Origin: Streptomyces sp. CB02923
GTDB lineage: Bacteria; Actinomycetota; Actinomycetes; Streptomycetales; Streptomycetaceae
Assembly (NCBI RefSeq): GCF_001905005.1
Contig: NZ_LWKZ01000012.1
Location: 797,061-861,060 of the forward strand
Length of the DNA: 64,000 nucleotides
Direction: 5' to 3'
Each line of letters starts with the position of its first letter. Position 1 is the stretch's first letter. A model generated the notes under the pieces. That model had not been told where the DNA came from. It saw only the letters and a program-made list of their open reading frames with translations, and did no database searches. Positions 8,102 to 15,259 of this stretch are shown piece after piece. Position numbers and translations under genes: made by a program.

Positions 8102-9454
8102 CTATGCGACCGCGGCGAGGTTGCCCGCGGGGGCGAGCATGAGATCGGTGAGGGCCCACACGCCGCTGTCCAGTCGGTCCGGAGAGTCGTCACCGGGAAC
8201 CCACGTGACGCACTGCTCCTCGAACTCCGGCAGGCTGCCGACGACATGAGCCGCGTGCTGCTCAAACACGGCGGCAACAGGCTCGGCCCGTGTGAGCTTG
8301 CCGCGGGTGGCGTGGACGCTGCGCACGTTCACGGTCGGGTCGATCTGGTGGATGGTGGTCACGATCCAGTCGCCACCGTTGTTGACCTCAACGACAACCG
8401 CGTCGGCTCTGTGCTGGTGATACGTGGCGATGGCCCGGCGGGCGGCCTCGATGGGCGGCATCCGGCCGGACAGATCATCGAGCAGGTAGCCGTGCTGACG
8501 CATCGTGCCGTTGCGGTCCGGAAGGTACTGCTGTCCGAGGCCAGCCACGATGATGCCCATCTCGTCCGACTCGTCGCCGGAGGTGGCAGCCGGGTCCATG
8601 GAGACGACCACGCGGGACATGGACGGGGCTGCACCGACGCGTGTCGCGTCGAACAGGGCTCGGGACCACAGGGCGCCCTCGATGTCGGTGAGGAGCTGGC
8701 CATCCAGTTCTTGCGCCTCCATGCGCGTGCCGGCGTACTTCGCGATCAGCTTCCGCCGCTGCTCCTCTGGCAGGTGGATCGCGTCGCGGGTCCGGCCGCG
8801 GGTGACGGTCACGTCTGCCTGCTGTGTCAGCTTGATCAGTTCGGTGCGCGGCTTGGGTGTGGTGGACGCGATGTAGTGCGGGTTCGGGCCGATGCGCAGG
8901 CCCATCTCCGAGTGCGTGATGGCGGCGCCGAGGCGGCGCATCGCGGCGGCCTCCTCCATCCACACCAAGCAGCGATTACCGCCCGCGCGCAGCCGCTCGA
9001 CATCATCCGGGTTGTGCGCCCCGAACAACTTCGCTTCGGCACCATCCGGCCACCGCGCGAACGTGCCCCCGGCCGTGGTGCGCAGGACGACGCGCGGGTC
9101 GTGCGCCTTCAGCCCGGACGGTCCGTTGACGCACGCCTCAACGGCGTCCCCCTGCGTCGGGGCGATGATGGCCATGCGGTGGCCACCGCGCAGCCGCGGG
9201 TCACAGGGCGGGCCGTTGACGTGCTCGACCATGTACCTCGCGCAGCCGTCCGTCTTGCCGGTGCCGCGCCCGCCGAGCTGGAGCCACCAGCCCAGGGTCT
9301 CTATGTGGTCGGGCGGGACTTGCCAGGGGTACGGCGTCCAGCGTCCCCAGCGCTTCGCCCACAGCTTGGCGCGCAGTTCCTCCTCCAGCAGGGCCAGTTC
9401 TTCCGGGCCCATGCTGGCGAGGCGCGCGTCCAGCTCGTTAGGGGCGACGGTCAT
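8102..9454 (-). CDS. Terminase large subunit
   Basis: The 450-residue protein has the packaging motor ATPase: Walker A GGRGTGKT at 61-68, Walker B CLVWMEEAA from 162 and a coupling region STTPKP near 198. The nuclease half has acidic residues in VVSMDPA (D287), VVVEVNNGGDW (E356) and the C-terminal TDLMLA (D437). It packages DNA into the prohead through the portal encoded next. ATG at 9454 overlaps the small-subunit stop as ATGA. A longer in-frame extension upstream overlaps that gene and shows no conserved content. Confidence 0.95.
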   Translation of the reverse strand: MTVAPNELDARLASMGPEELALLEEELRAKLWAKRWGRWTPYPWQVPPDHIETLGWWLQLGGRGTGKTDGCARYMVEHVNGPPCDPRLRGGHRMAIIAPTQGDAVEACVNGPSGLKAHDPRVVLRTTAGGTFARWPDGAEAKLFGAHNPDDVERLRAGGNRCLVWMEEAAAMRRLGAAITHSEMGLRIGPNPHYIASTTPKPRTELIKLTQQADVTVTRGRTRDAIHLPEEQRRKLIAKYAGTRMEAQELDGQLLTDIEGALWSRALFDATRVGAAPSMSRVVVSMDPAATSGDESDEMGIIVAGLGQQYLPDRNGTMRQHGYLLDDLSGRMPPIEAARRAIATYHQHRADAVVVEVNNGGDWIVTTIHQIDPTVNVRSVHATRGKLTRAEPVAAVFEQHAAHVVGSLPEFEEQCVTWVPGDDSPDRLDSGVWALTDLMLAPAGNLAAVA

Positions 9455-9858
9455 AGCTCCGCCAGTTCGTCGGCGAGGGCCTTGACGCGGGCGGTCATCT
9501 CGTCGGTGACGGTGACGGACGCCTTGATGGGCGCGTCGAGGCCGAGGAGCTTGGACTGCCGGTCGAGAGCCTTGATCATCGCTTCGGCTGCCTTGGCGTC
9601 GCCGGACCGTACGCGCGGCATCAGGCCAGTGATGATCTCGTCCAGCACCCCGAGCTGTTCGCCGATCCACGCGCCGTGCTCCTCGGCGGCAGCGGCGGCG
9701 TACTTCTTGCGGGCCCGCTTCCACGCCTCGTACACCGTCTTGACGTTGAGGTGCAGACGGTCGGCGATCTGGTGGAAGGTCAGGCGGTCGCGGGTGTAGA
9801 AGAGGACGACCTCGTCCTCCCGCTGCGTCGCGACGATCTCGTTGCGCTTCGTGGCCAT
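9451..9858 (-). CDS. Terminase small subunit
   Basis: The 135-residue protein has an N-terminal helix-turn-helix, FYTRDRLTFHQIADRLHLNVKTVYEAWKRA at about 20-49, then a central helical oligomerisation region (LDEIITGLMPRV, KALDRQSKLLGLD). This is the usual arrangement of small terminases that recognise the packaging site. It overlaps the large subunit by ATGA. A GGGAGG site 9 nt upstream supports the ATG at 9858. It is the first gene of the late operon, just after a terminator hairpin. Confidence 0.82.
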   Translation of the reverse strand: MATKRNEIVATQREDEVVLFYTRDRLTFHQIADRLHLNVKTVYEAWKRARKKYAAAAAEEHGAWIGEQLGVLDEIITGLMPRVRSGDAKAAEAMIKALDRQSKLLGLDAPIKASVTVTDEMTARVKALADELAEL

Positions 9859-9912
9859 GTCCGCTCGCCTCCCTGGTGGGGAGGGTAAGGATTTTCGGCG
9901 CGGCGGGATCTT

Positions 9913-9930
9913 GGGTGGTGTCATTCGCGG
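9913..9930 (-). repeat. 18-bp repeat shared with the capsid gene leader
   Basis: GGGTGGTGTCATTCGCGG on the plus strand occurs here, 55 nt before the small terminase start, and again at 4574-4591 in the gap before the capsid gene. Both copies are upstream of late genes read on the minus strand. It may be a promoter or regulator element; nothing in the sequence proves this. Confidence 0.6.
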
Positions 9931-9937
9931 ACATGAA

Positions 9938-9971
9938 GCGGCCCCACCATGCCGGGGCACGGTGGGGCCGC
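9938..9971 (-). terminator. Hairpin terminator between early membrane operon and late operon
   Basis: An 11-bp perfect stem (GCGGCCCCACC with GGTGGGGCCGC) around a 12-nt loop lies after the stop of the 62-residue gene and before the small terminase. It has no clear U-tract, which is common in Streptomyces. It would separate the two leftward operons. Confidence 0.6.
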
Positions 9972-9986
9972 AGGAAGTGTGATCGG

Positions 9987-10175
9987 CTACCTGCCTCTCG
10001 GGGCCGCCGTCCGGCGCCGCCACGACGCCGGGATTAGGAGGGTGTAGGCACCCCACCCATACGCGGGCCAGCAGAGCCACCGTGGCCCGGAGCGGCCGAC
10101 GCGGAAGGCCGTGATCAGCGAAGCCGCGACCCACACCACGGAGAGGGCCACGACGACGATTACAGGGATGGGCAT
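9987..10175 (-). CDS. Small membrane protein
   Basis: Sixty-two residues from ATG 10175, with a near-perfect GAAGGAGG ribosome-binding site 6 nt upstream. Residues 1-23 form a hydrophobic helix (MPIPVIVVVALSVVWVAASL) and residues 32-48 a second aromatic one (PRWLCWPAYGWGAYTLL), followed by a basic tail. It is probably a two-helix inner membrane protein. Family unknown; it is the last gene of the membrane-protein operon. Confidence 0.65.
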   Translation of the reverse strand: MPIPVIVVVALSVVWVAASLITAFRVGRSGPRWLCWPAYGWGAYTLLIPASWRRRTAAPRGR

Positions 10176-10247
10176 AGCGGCCTCCTTCGGGACGGCCCCG
10201 CCGCGACGGGGGATGCGCGGCGTGGCCTCGTTCAGTGTGGCAGGTGA

Positions 10248-10391
10248 TCAGCCGTTCTTGGGCTTGCCGGGGACCGGCTTGTCCGCCGGGGCGGTGGTCC
10301 ATCCGCCGGTGCTGCTCGCGTACTCCCGTATGTCCTCAGGCCGCTCGCCGTCCCGGCCAGGGTCGCGTATGGGCATGGAGGGCAGTGCCAT
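10248..10391 (-). CDS. Short hydrophilic protein (47 aa)
   Basis: A short gene beginning MALPSMPIRDPGRDGERP and ending in a Pro/Lys-rich tail (DKPVPGKPKNG). It has an AGGAG site 8 nt before the ATG and a codon pattern like its neighbours. Small proteins with this composition, including WTTAP before the tail, are frequent in Streptomyces phages and integrative elements but have no known role. It lies between the poly-Gln protein and the 62-residue membrane protein. Confidence 0.6.
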   Translation of the reverse strand: MALPSMPIRDPGRDGERPEDIREYASSTGGWTTAPADKPVPGKPKNG

Positions 10392-10478
10392 GATGGCGCT
10401 CCTATCTCGTGATCGGGATGGGACCGGGGCGGCCGGGTCGCCTGGCAGCAGTCGGCCGCCCCGGGGCTGAGATGCGCG

Positions 10479-11357
10479 TCAGGCGACGTGCCAGCGCGCT
10501 GGGTTGCTCTCGTCCTGGACGAACGCGAAGGCGTTGTCCGGCGGCTGTTGCTGTTGTTGTTGCTGGACCTGTTGCTCGATCTGACCTGCGGAAACAACAG
10601 CAACGCCCGGGCCCTGGGCCCCTTCCGGAGAGGGGCCAGGGGAGGGGTGCGGCGGGCGGGCCGGGAGGTCCCGAGTACGGACCCCGGTGGACGCCCCCCG
10701 AGAGGCACCCGGACCGGTGGCCCGGGTGCCCCGGGTCAGGGGCACCCCTGCGGCCTCACACAGGGCCCGGGAGTCGGCCGCTTTCCAGGCCCGGCCGGGG
10801 TAGCGGGAAGAGAGCGCGGCGACCACCTGAGCGTGGTGCAGACCGGGGGTGATCTTGCCCCCCTCGGAGCAGGTCTCCACGAGGTCGTGGAGGAGGTGCA
10901 CGAACGCCTCCGGGGAGGGCCCCGGAGCGCGCTTGCCCGCGCCCTCCGGGCTGCCGTCGGCCGGGGCCTCCTTGGCGGACTTCGCCTTGTCGGCGCTGAC
11001 CTTGGCGCGGAGGGCCGCGAGCGACCACCCGACGGCCAGCGGCCACATGAGCGCGGAGTGCCGGTAGACCAGCCAGCACAGGCTGGCCCCGGCGCCGAGG
11101 AGCAGGGCACCGCGCACGTAGATCCCGAGGTCGGCCGACAAGCCCGTCAGGTCGGAGCGGTGTGCCTCCAGGCACCAGCCCTTGAGCCGGTCGGTGAGGC
11201 GCCTGCCCAGCAGGCCGGTTCCCTCCCCCAGCGCCGACATCAGCCGAACCGCCCACGCGCTGGCCTGCTTCGCCTTCTCCTCCGCCTGCGCCGCCTTGAC
11301 CTTCAGCTCGTCGGCGCGGCCGGTGAGAGCACCGCCCTCCGGCGTGGTCTCGCTCAC
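10479..11357 (-). CDS. Membrane-anchored coiled-coil protein with poly-Gln tail
   Basis: The 292-residue protein starts with a GTG overlapping the previous stop (GTGA). Residues 10-40 form an Ala/Lys/Glu-rich coiled coil; two hydrophobic segments follow at about 83-118. Residues 145-200 form a small helical domain (HLLHDLVETCSEGGKITPG, RAWKAADSRALCEAAGVPL) that looks like a winged-helix-type module, and the C-terminus has a Pro-rich linker, eight Gln in QQVQQQQQQQ and an end like the common actinomycete ...DESNPARWHV. This C-terminal pattern is widespread in proteins of Streptomyces integrative elements and phages; function unknown. Confidence 0.6.
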   Translation of the reverse strand: MSETTPEGGALTGRADELKVKAAQAEEKAKQASAWAVRLMSALGEGTGLLGRRLTDRLKGWCLEAHRSDLTGLSADLGIYVRGALLLGAGASLCWLVYRHSALMWPLAVGWSLAALRAKVSADKAKSAKEAPADGSPEGAGKRAPGPSPEAFVHLLHDLVETCSEGGKITPGLHHAQVVAALSSRYPGRAWKAADSRALCEAAGVPLTRGTRATGPGASRGASTGVRTRDLPARPPHPSPGPSPEGAQGPGVAVVSAGQIEQQVQQQQQQQPPDNAFAFVQDESNPARWHVA

Positions 11358-11860
11358 AGCGTCACCGTCCCATTCAGGACAGCCACACCAGCGTCACCCA
11401 TCGCGTTGTACAGGTCCGGCACCCATTGCATGAGCTGAGCGAACCCGGCCGTAGCGCAGAGCGTCGCCCCGGCGAACACGCCGCCGATCATGCGCTTCTT
11501 GTCGGTCTTGCCCGCGGCCTTCCAGACGATGACGCCGATCACCGCGGCGACGAGAACCGCACAGGCGCCGGGATAGGTGAGCGCTCCGACGGACCCCTGG
11601 GCCAGGCCCCCGCCGCCCTTGGCGCCGGTCACGGCGGACACCGCCTTGTCACCGACCTTGTTGCTCGCCTCGACGGCCTGCGTGGCGAACCACCCGAGGA
11701 TGCCGCCGACGCACGTGGTCCAGGCGGCGCCGGTGATCAGCCCGCCGCCGAACGGGACCGCGGCCTTCAGCTCGCGGTTGCCTTTCCACCATGACCTCAC
11801 GTTGATGATCAAGATGGCGACGGAGACGACGGCTCCGGCGATGGTCATTCCGGCGTTCAT
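11354..11860 (-). CDS. Polytopic membrane protein of the Spd-like block
   Basis: The 168-residue protein has an N-terminal helix (AGAVVSVAILIINV), a basic loop RSWWKGNRELK, then hydrophobic stretches at about 34-62, 94-116 and 126-140, giving about four membrane segments. ATG at 11860 overlaps the upstream stop as ATGA, and its own stop overlaps the next GTG. No catalytic motif is visible. In conjugative Streptomyces elements, similar small membrane proteins act as spread proteins; here the role is unknown. Confidence 0.6.
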   Translation of the reverse strand: MNAGMTIAGAVVSVAILIINVRSWWKGNRELKAAVPFGGGLITGAAWTTCVGGILGWFATQAVEASNKVGDKAVSAVTGAKGGGGLAQGSVGALTYPGACAVLVAAVIGVIVWKAAGKTDKKRMIGGVFAGATLCATAGFAQLMQWVPDLYNAMGDAGVAVLNGTVTL

Positions 11861-12486
11861 CCGCGGACTCCTGTGGTTGCTGCGACAAGATCGGGCCAGA
11901 GGACGCCCCAGGTGCCGCCGATGACGGTGACGGCCACGCCGAAGGCGTCGAGGAAGGTCAGGCGGCGGACGAGGCCGCCGGCGAGGTTGGTCCGCAGGCG
12001 GCAGGGCCAGTGGATGCGCGCGGCCACCACGCCCATGACGACGGCCGCTGCGGCGTGGGACGCCGCGTAGTGGACGTTCGTCCCGAGGTCGTCCAGCAGG
12101 GCGCCCCAGATGCGGCCGACGCCGTAGCCGACGCCCGGCAGCGGGATGCTCGCGGCCGCGACGGCGGTCACCGCGACCAGCGGCGACACCCTGTACGGGA
12201 CGGCCCGGCCGAGACGCTGCCACCACCGCAGGTCCGGCTCTACCGGCACCGGGGGCTGAACAGTGACGTACAAGTCGATCTTCGGCGGACCGGCCCAGGG
12301 GACCGGCGGCTGCGGTGGCAGCCAGGGCGTCATCCCTCCGCCGCCGGGTGGGACGGGGGGCGAGATCGGGGGCGCGGGCGGGCCAGGCGGTGCGGGCGGC
12401 GCCACCGGGGCGGCGGCCGGCCGCTGGAATGGGGGCCAGGGCTGGCTGGCGGGGATGATCCGAGTCGGGCGGATGGGGTCAGACAT
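11857..12486 (-). CDS. Proline-rich membrane protein of the Spd-like block
   Basis: The 209-residue protein opens with a 75-residue Pro-rich region (runs such as PPAPPGPPAPPISPPVPP), then has hydrophobic segments at about 103-120, 135-155 and 180-200. Proline-rich N-termini followed by membrane helices occur in the spread proteins of Streptomyces plasmids. TGAGGA lies a few bases before the ATG at 12486. It is overlapped on its 3' side by the next gene. Confidence 0.6.
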   Translation of the reverse strand: MSDPIRPTRIIPASQPWPPFQRPAAAPVAPPAPPGPPAPPISPPVPPGGGGMTPWLPPQPPVPWAGPPKIDLYVTVQPPVPVEPDLRWWQRLGRAVPYRVSPLVAVTAVAAASIPLPGVGYGVGRIWGALLDDLGTNVHYAASHAAAAVVMGVVAARIHWPCRLRTNLAGGLVRRLTFLDAFGVAVTVIGGTWGVLWPDLVAATTGVRG

Positions 12487-12493
12487 GGGGTCC

Positions 12494-12655
12494 TCAGCGG
12501 TAGAGGGCGGCACCGAGGGCCGCGAGGGTGAGGATGACGGCGGTGGTCCCAGCGACGGGGACGGCGTACCGGCCGGGGGCGTGGCTTGGTGCGGTGCGCA
12601 CCAAGCCGACGAGCCCGGTCACGGTCGCGGTGAGGAAGAACAGCAGCGCGGGCAC
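12494..12655 (-). CDS. SpdD-like small two-helix membrane protein
   Basis: A 53-residue protein from GTG 12655: VPALLFFLTATVTGLVGLVR, a short polar turn, then VAGTTAVILTLAALGAALYR. Two hydrophobic helices with little else is the layout of SpdD-like proteins in Streptomyces conjugative elements. The gene lies 7 nt after the stop of the large membrane protein and 7 nt before the next start. The ribosome-binding site is weak, so translation may be coupled. Confidence 0.55.
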   Translation of the reverse strand: MPALLFFLTATVTGLVGLVRTAPSHAPGRYAVPVAGTTAVILTLAALGAALYR

Positions 12656-12662
12656 GGCCGGC

Positions 12663-13493
12663 CTACGCGGTGTGCGCTGCGGGGAGCGCGGGCGGGTACG
12701 CGGCGAGCTGGGGCTCGTGCTCCTCGATCTCGGCGCGGATGACGCCGCGGATCGTGGAGTCGCCGACGCGTCCGTGCCCGGCGTCCAGCAGGGCGTCGCG
12801 CATGGCGGCGGTGCCGGGGCGGGTGCCTCCGTCGTACAGGGGCCGGATGGCGGCGCACCTGGGGTCGCGGTAGACGATCGGCGGGCGCTGCGGCTCGGCG
12901 GGCGGCAGCGGCGGGGCCTGTTCGACCGGCGGTACGGCCGGTGCCGGGGTGGTCGTCTCCCCGTCGGCGCGCTCGACGACGGGGGCGTCCTGCTCGGTGT
13001 CGACGCTGGTCGACGGGGCCGGGACGGGCGTCGCCGCGAGGTGCAGCAGGTGACCGAGGACGAGCGGCGGCACGCACGACACGACCACGACGAGCCACGC
13101 GGGGGCGTGCGGCTCGGCGGACCAGTGCCCGGTCACGAACAGATGCGACACGGGCTGTGCGGCCATGGCGGCACCGAGCGCCAGCCACGCCCCGACCACC
13201 GCGCTCGTCTTGCCCGGCGCTCCCTTCGGTCGGCGCGAGGCGACCACTGCGGCGATGCCTGCGTACGCGGCGAGGACGGAGGCCATGCCCCATGCGAGGC
13301 GGGTGTCCCATCCGGCGAGCACGCCGAGGTGGTGCTCGCCGGGGGCGCACATGACCATGACGAGGACGGCGACGATGGGGCGCCCGGCGTCCGTGAACAG
13401 TGATGCCCACCAGGGGATGCGGGCGCTCGACGGCGGGAGCGGTGTGGTGCCGCGGGCGCGGAGGCGGTGCCAGATGCGGCGGTGCAGTCTCAC
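12663..13493 (-). CDS. DUF2637/SpdB-like membrane protein with C-terminal helical domain
   Basis: The 276-residue protein has four hydrophobic segments between residues 35 and 165 (for example RPIVAVLVMVMC and WLVVVVSCVPPLVLGHLLHL), a Pro-rich linker, and a C-terminal domain with RCAAIRPLYDGGTRPGTAAM and DAGHGRVGDSTIRGVIRAEI that looks like a winged helix. Four membrane helices plus a cytoplasmic DNA-binding-like domain is the architecture of DUF2637/SpdB-type proteins of actinomycete conjugative elements and phages. GTG at 13493 overlaps the preceding stop. Without a TraB translocase nearby its role is open. Confidence 0.6.
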   Translation of the reverse strand: MRLHRRIWHRLRARGTTPLPPSSARIPWWASLFTDAGRPIVAVLVMVMCAPGEHHLGVLAGWDTRLAWGMASVLAAYAGIAAVVASRRPKGAPGKTSAVVGAWLALGAAMAAQPVSHLFVTGHWSAEPHAPAWLVVVVSCVPPLVLGHLLHLAATPVPAPSTSVDTEQDAPVVERADGETTTPAPAVPPVEQAPPLPPAEPQRPPIVYRDPRCAAIRPLYDGGTRPGTAAMRDALLDAGHGRVGDSTIRGVIRAEIEEHEPQLAAYPPALPAAHTA

Positions 13494-13669
13494 CGGTTGC
13501 CGCCGTTCTCGTTGCCGTGAGCGCGGCCGGTGGCGGACTGGTCGCGTGCGGCGGCGGCCGTGGCCGGGTCCTGGTGGCGGGCGTAAGCCTCGGCGGCCTC
13601 GGCCTGGAGGCGGCGGACGCGGGCCTGTGCCTCGTCGTCCGGGGTGTGGGTAGGCTGCTGCTCAGCCAT
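13490..13669 (-). CDS. Small helical protein, first gene of the membrane operon
   Basis: A 59-residue Ala/Gln/Arg-rich protein (MAEQQPTHTPDDEAQARVRR) predicted to be one long helix with an unstructured Gly/Asn-rich end. The start has a strong GGAGAGGTGA ribosome-binding site, which itself lies in a small hairpin (13670-13685). The stop overlaps the next GTG. Function unknown; it opens the operon 13669 to 9987. Confidence 0.6.
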   Translation of the reverse strand: MAEQQPTHTPDDEAQARVRRLQAEAAEAYARHQDPATAAAARDQSATGRAHGNENGGNR

Positions 13670-13725
13670 GGAGAATCACCTCTCCTGGTCAGGCCCCCGG
13701 TAGTGCAGCCACACCGCCGGGGGCC
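13670..13725 (-). promoter_or_regulatory. Structured leader of the membrane operon
   Basis: Two inverted repeats precede the first gene in the transcript: a 9-bp stem (GGCCCCCGG with CCGGGGGCC, 13692-13725) and a 5-bp stem (GGAGA with TCTCC, 13670-13685) that contains the ribosome-binding site. Together they could hold translation low until something opens the small stem. The elements are seen; the regulation is inferred. Confidence 0.45.
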
Positions 13726-13773
13726 GTTCTGTTGTGGGGCGTCGACGGGCGTCGGTGGCCCGTCATGACGCGG

Positions 13774-13810
13774 CGAGGGGTACCCCTCGTTTTTCGAAGG
13801 GTACCCCTCG
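13774..13810. promoter_or_regulatory. Tandem palindromic operator between divergent operons
   Basis: The perfect palindrome CGAGGGGTACCCCTCG (13774-13789) is followed after nine bases by GGGTACCCCTCG (13799-13810), which repeats its right part. The pair lies between the leftward membrane operon (start 13669) and the rightward HTH gene (start 13857), 47 nt before the latter. It is a good candidate binding site for the HTH protein encoded next to it or for another phage regulator. Confidence 0.55.
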
Positions 13811-13856
13811 TTGGGTGCGCTGTGCAGCCTTACTCTCCGGTCGGGAGGTGCGGATC

Positions 13857-14102
13857 ATGGCGGGTGAGGCGGACGCGGTACGCGAGGCCGTACGGGCGCT
13901 GGAGGCGATCAGTGACCCGATCGAGCGGGCGCGCGAGACGTCGAGGCTGCTCCGCGAGTGGCCAGAGCTGCACTCACTCCTCAGGGAGGTCCGTCAGCAC
14001 GCGGTGATCGCTGCGCACCGGGAGGGCCGGACGTACGACGAGATCGGCCAGCAGATCGGCACGAGCGGGGACCGGGCCGGGCAGATCGCGCGGGGGAAGT
14101 AG
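13857..14102 (+). CDS. Small helix-turn-helix protein
   Basis: The 81-residue protein is helical throughout: an N-terminal half rich in Ala/Glu/Arg (AVRALEAISDPIERARETSR) and a C-terminal sigma-4-like HTH, GRTYDEIGQQIGTSGDRAGQ, ending in a basic ARGK. ATG at 13857 has GGGAGG 8 nt upstream; the frame is open further upstream but crosses the tandem palindrome and is not coding-like. It is the first of four rightward genes and may regulate itself and the divergent operon. Confidence 0.7.
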   Translation: MAGEADAVREAVRALEAISDPIERARETSRLLREWPELHSLLREVRQHAVIAAHREGRTYDEIGQQIGTSGDRAGQIARGK

Positions 14103-14160
14103 CCACCCGTCCGACGGCCGTTGACGTGCGTCGTCACCGTCCGGCGCGCACCGTGGGTTC

Positions 14161-14382
14161 ATGGAGCGGCGACCCGTGATCGTGCATCCACCGTCCCCGA
14201 GCGGGGGCCGACGAGTGTCGGTCGACGGCACGGTCTTGGGGGTGGCGTACGGCTGGGCTGATGTGGTCGAGTTCCTGCGGCGCGCGGGTCTCGACGAGGG
14301 CGCGGTCCGGCCGGACGATCCCGGGCTGATCGAGTGGCGCGGCGGCGGGCCGGACGACTGGGGTGGCGACGAGGCGGGCTGA
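14161..14382 (+). CDS. Conserved small actinomycete protein, prophage copy
   Basis: This 73-residue protein begins MERRPVIVHPPSPSGGRR and contains DVVEFLRRAGLD and an end LIEWRGGGPDDW. It is clearly homologous to the chromosomal gene at 33118-33351 (shared VIVHPP, SGGRRV, DVxEFLRxAGL, EWRGG). The family is common in Streptomyces and has no known function. It follows the HTH gene by 58 nt. Presence in a prophage suggests carriage by the element as a moron. Confidence 0.7.
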   Translation: MERRPVIVHPPSPSGGRRVSVDGTVLGVAYGWADVVEFLRRAGLDEGAVRPDDPGLIEWRGGGPDDWGGDEAG

Positions 14383-14484
14383 CCGGCGTCGGCTGCGGAA
14401 TGGTCACAGGATCGCCACGGCTCTCCCGCGCGTCTCGCCCGGCTCGTACGGTTGCGTCCTCAACTTCGCACCCGTGGGGGGATC

Positions 14485-14937
14485 ATGCGCATACGTTTCG
14501 CCGCAGCCAGCCTGATCGTGGGGGCGGTGGCACTCACCGGCTGCATGGTGGGGGTGCCGCAGCATAAGGCGACGCCGGCGCCTGCGAGGGCGGTGCCGGA
14601 GAAGGCTGCGCCGGAGGTGGCCGACTCGTCGCCGAGTATGGCTGCCGCGCCGGGGGGTGAGGCGGCGGGCGACGTGAAGATCACCAGCTGTGAGGTGAGC
14701 GGGGCGACGGGGTGGCCGTCGGCGAAGTTGCTGATCACGAACCACACGGAGCGGACCTTCAACTACATGGTGCAGGTGGAGTTCGTCGACTCCAGTGGTA
14801 CGCGGATCGGCACGGGTGCGGCGGCGGAGAACAACCTCGCGTCGGGGCAGAAGGCGCGGGCGACGGCGCAGGGGTTCGAGAAGGCGTCCGGCAAGATCAC
14901 GTGCAAGGTGGCGGACGTGCAGCGGTACTCACTCTGA
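14485..14937 (+). CDS. Secreted lipoprotein
   Basis: The 150-residue precursor starts MRIRFAAASLIVGAVALTGC, a short lipoprotein signal peptide with lipobox LTGC; Cys20 would be acylated. Residues 20-65 are an Ala/Pro-rich linker and 68-150 a beta domain with two Cys (ITSCEVSG and KITCKV) that may form a disulfide, resembling FxLYD or DUF4352-type folds. Phage-borne lipoproteins often act in superinfection exclusion or lysogenic conversion; that is inference. GGGGGA precedes the ATG. Confidence 0.7.
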   Translation: MRIRFAAASLIVGAVALTGCMVGVPQHKATPAPARAVPEKAAPEVADSSPSMAAAPGGEAAGDVKITSCEVSGATGWPSAKLLITNHTERTFNYMVQVEFVDSSGTRIGTGAAAENNLASGQKARATAQGFEKASGKITCKVADVQRYSL

Positions 14938-15044
14938 CACGAGGCGGCGCCACTCCAGCCCCACCCGCCTCAAAATTGTTCGTAATTAGTCGCTTTCGCC
15001 ATCCGCGGTTGTAGGCAAGCCCCTGAGACCGAAGGAGAGAGTGC

Positions 15045-15194
15045 ATGACCACTGATCAGACTGAGGACCATTACGACGAGTGCCCGGCCGCCAGCGACCC
15101 CGGCGGCCCGTGCTACTGCGAGGGCATCGACGCCGCGGACGAGGCGTATCGAGCTGAGCCGCCGGACATGGCGGCCCGGGAGTCGCAGGGCTGA
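15045..15194 (+). CDS. Small acidic Cys-containing peptide (49 aa)
   Basis: MTTDQTEDHYDECPAASDPG, then GPCYCEGIDAADEAYRAEPP. It has three Cys (one single, one CxC), a strongly acidic charge and GAAGGAGAG 6-9 nt before the ATG. It is directly followed by a strong terminator. Function is unknown; acidic small phage proteins are sometimes DNA mimics or regulators, which cannot be judged here. Confidence 0.55.
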   Translation: MTTDQTEDHYDECPAASDPGGPCYCEGIDAADEAYRAEPPDMAARESQG

Positions 15195-15212
15195 GAGTGC
15201 GGGCCGCACAGC

Positions 15213-15250
15213 GCTGCGCCCCGTCGGCCGGGTGGCTGACGGGGCGCAGC
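15213..15250. terminator. Bidirectional terminator between convergent operons
   Basis: A 13-bp perfect stem (GCTGCGCCCCGTC with GACGGGGCGCAGC) with a 12-nt loop, extended by outer pairing of AGAGTGC and GCACTCT. It lies between the stop of the acidic peptide (15194) and the stop of the leftward operon (15260), so it can end both. Confidence 0.8.
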
Positions 15251-15259
15251 ACTCTACGG

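Noticed and set aside
6131..9799. Very long plus-strand open frame (1222 codons) over portal and terminase
   Set aside because: It is antisense to two clearly homologous phage genes, is Arg/His/Val-rich with no domain, and arises because the third codon positions of GC-rich genes avoid stops on the other strand.
9858..9934. N-terminal extension of the large terminase from ATG 9934
   Set aside because: The frame is open through the small terminase gene but overlaps it entirely and has no conserved content; the real ATG is at 9454.
10479..13669. Conjugative element with transfer genes
   Set aside because: Spd-like proteins are present but no TraB/FtsK translocase, relaxase or Kil/Kor genes, and the surrounding genes are those of a phage.
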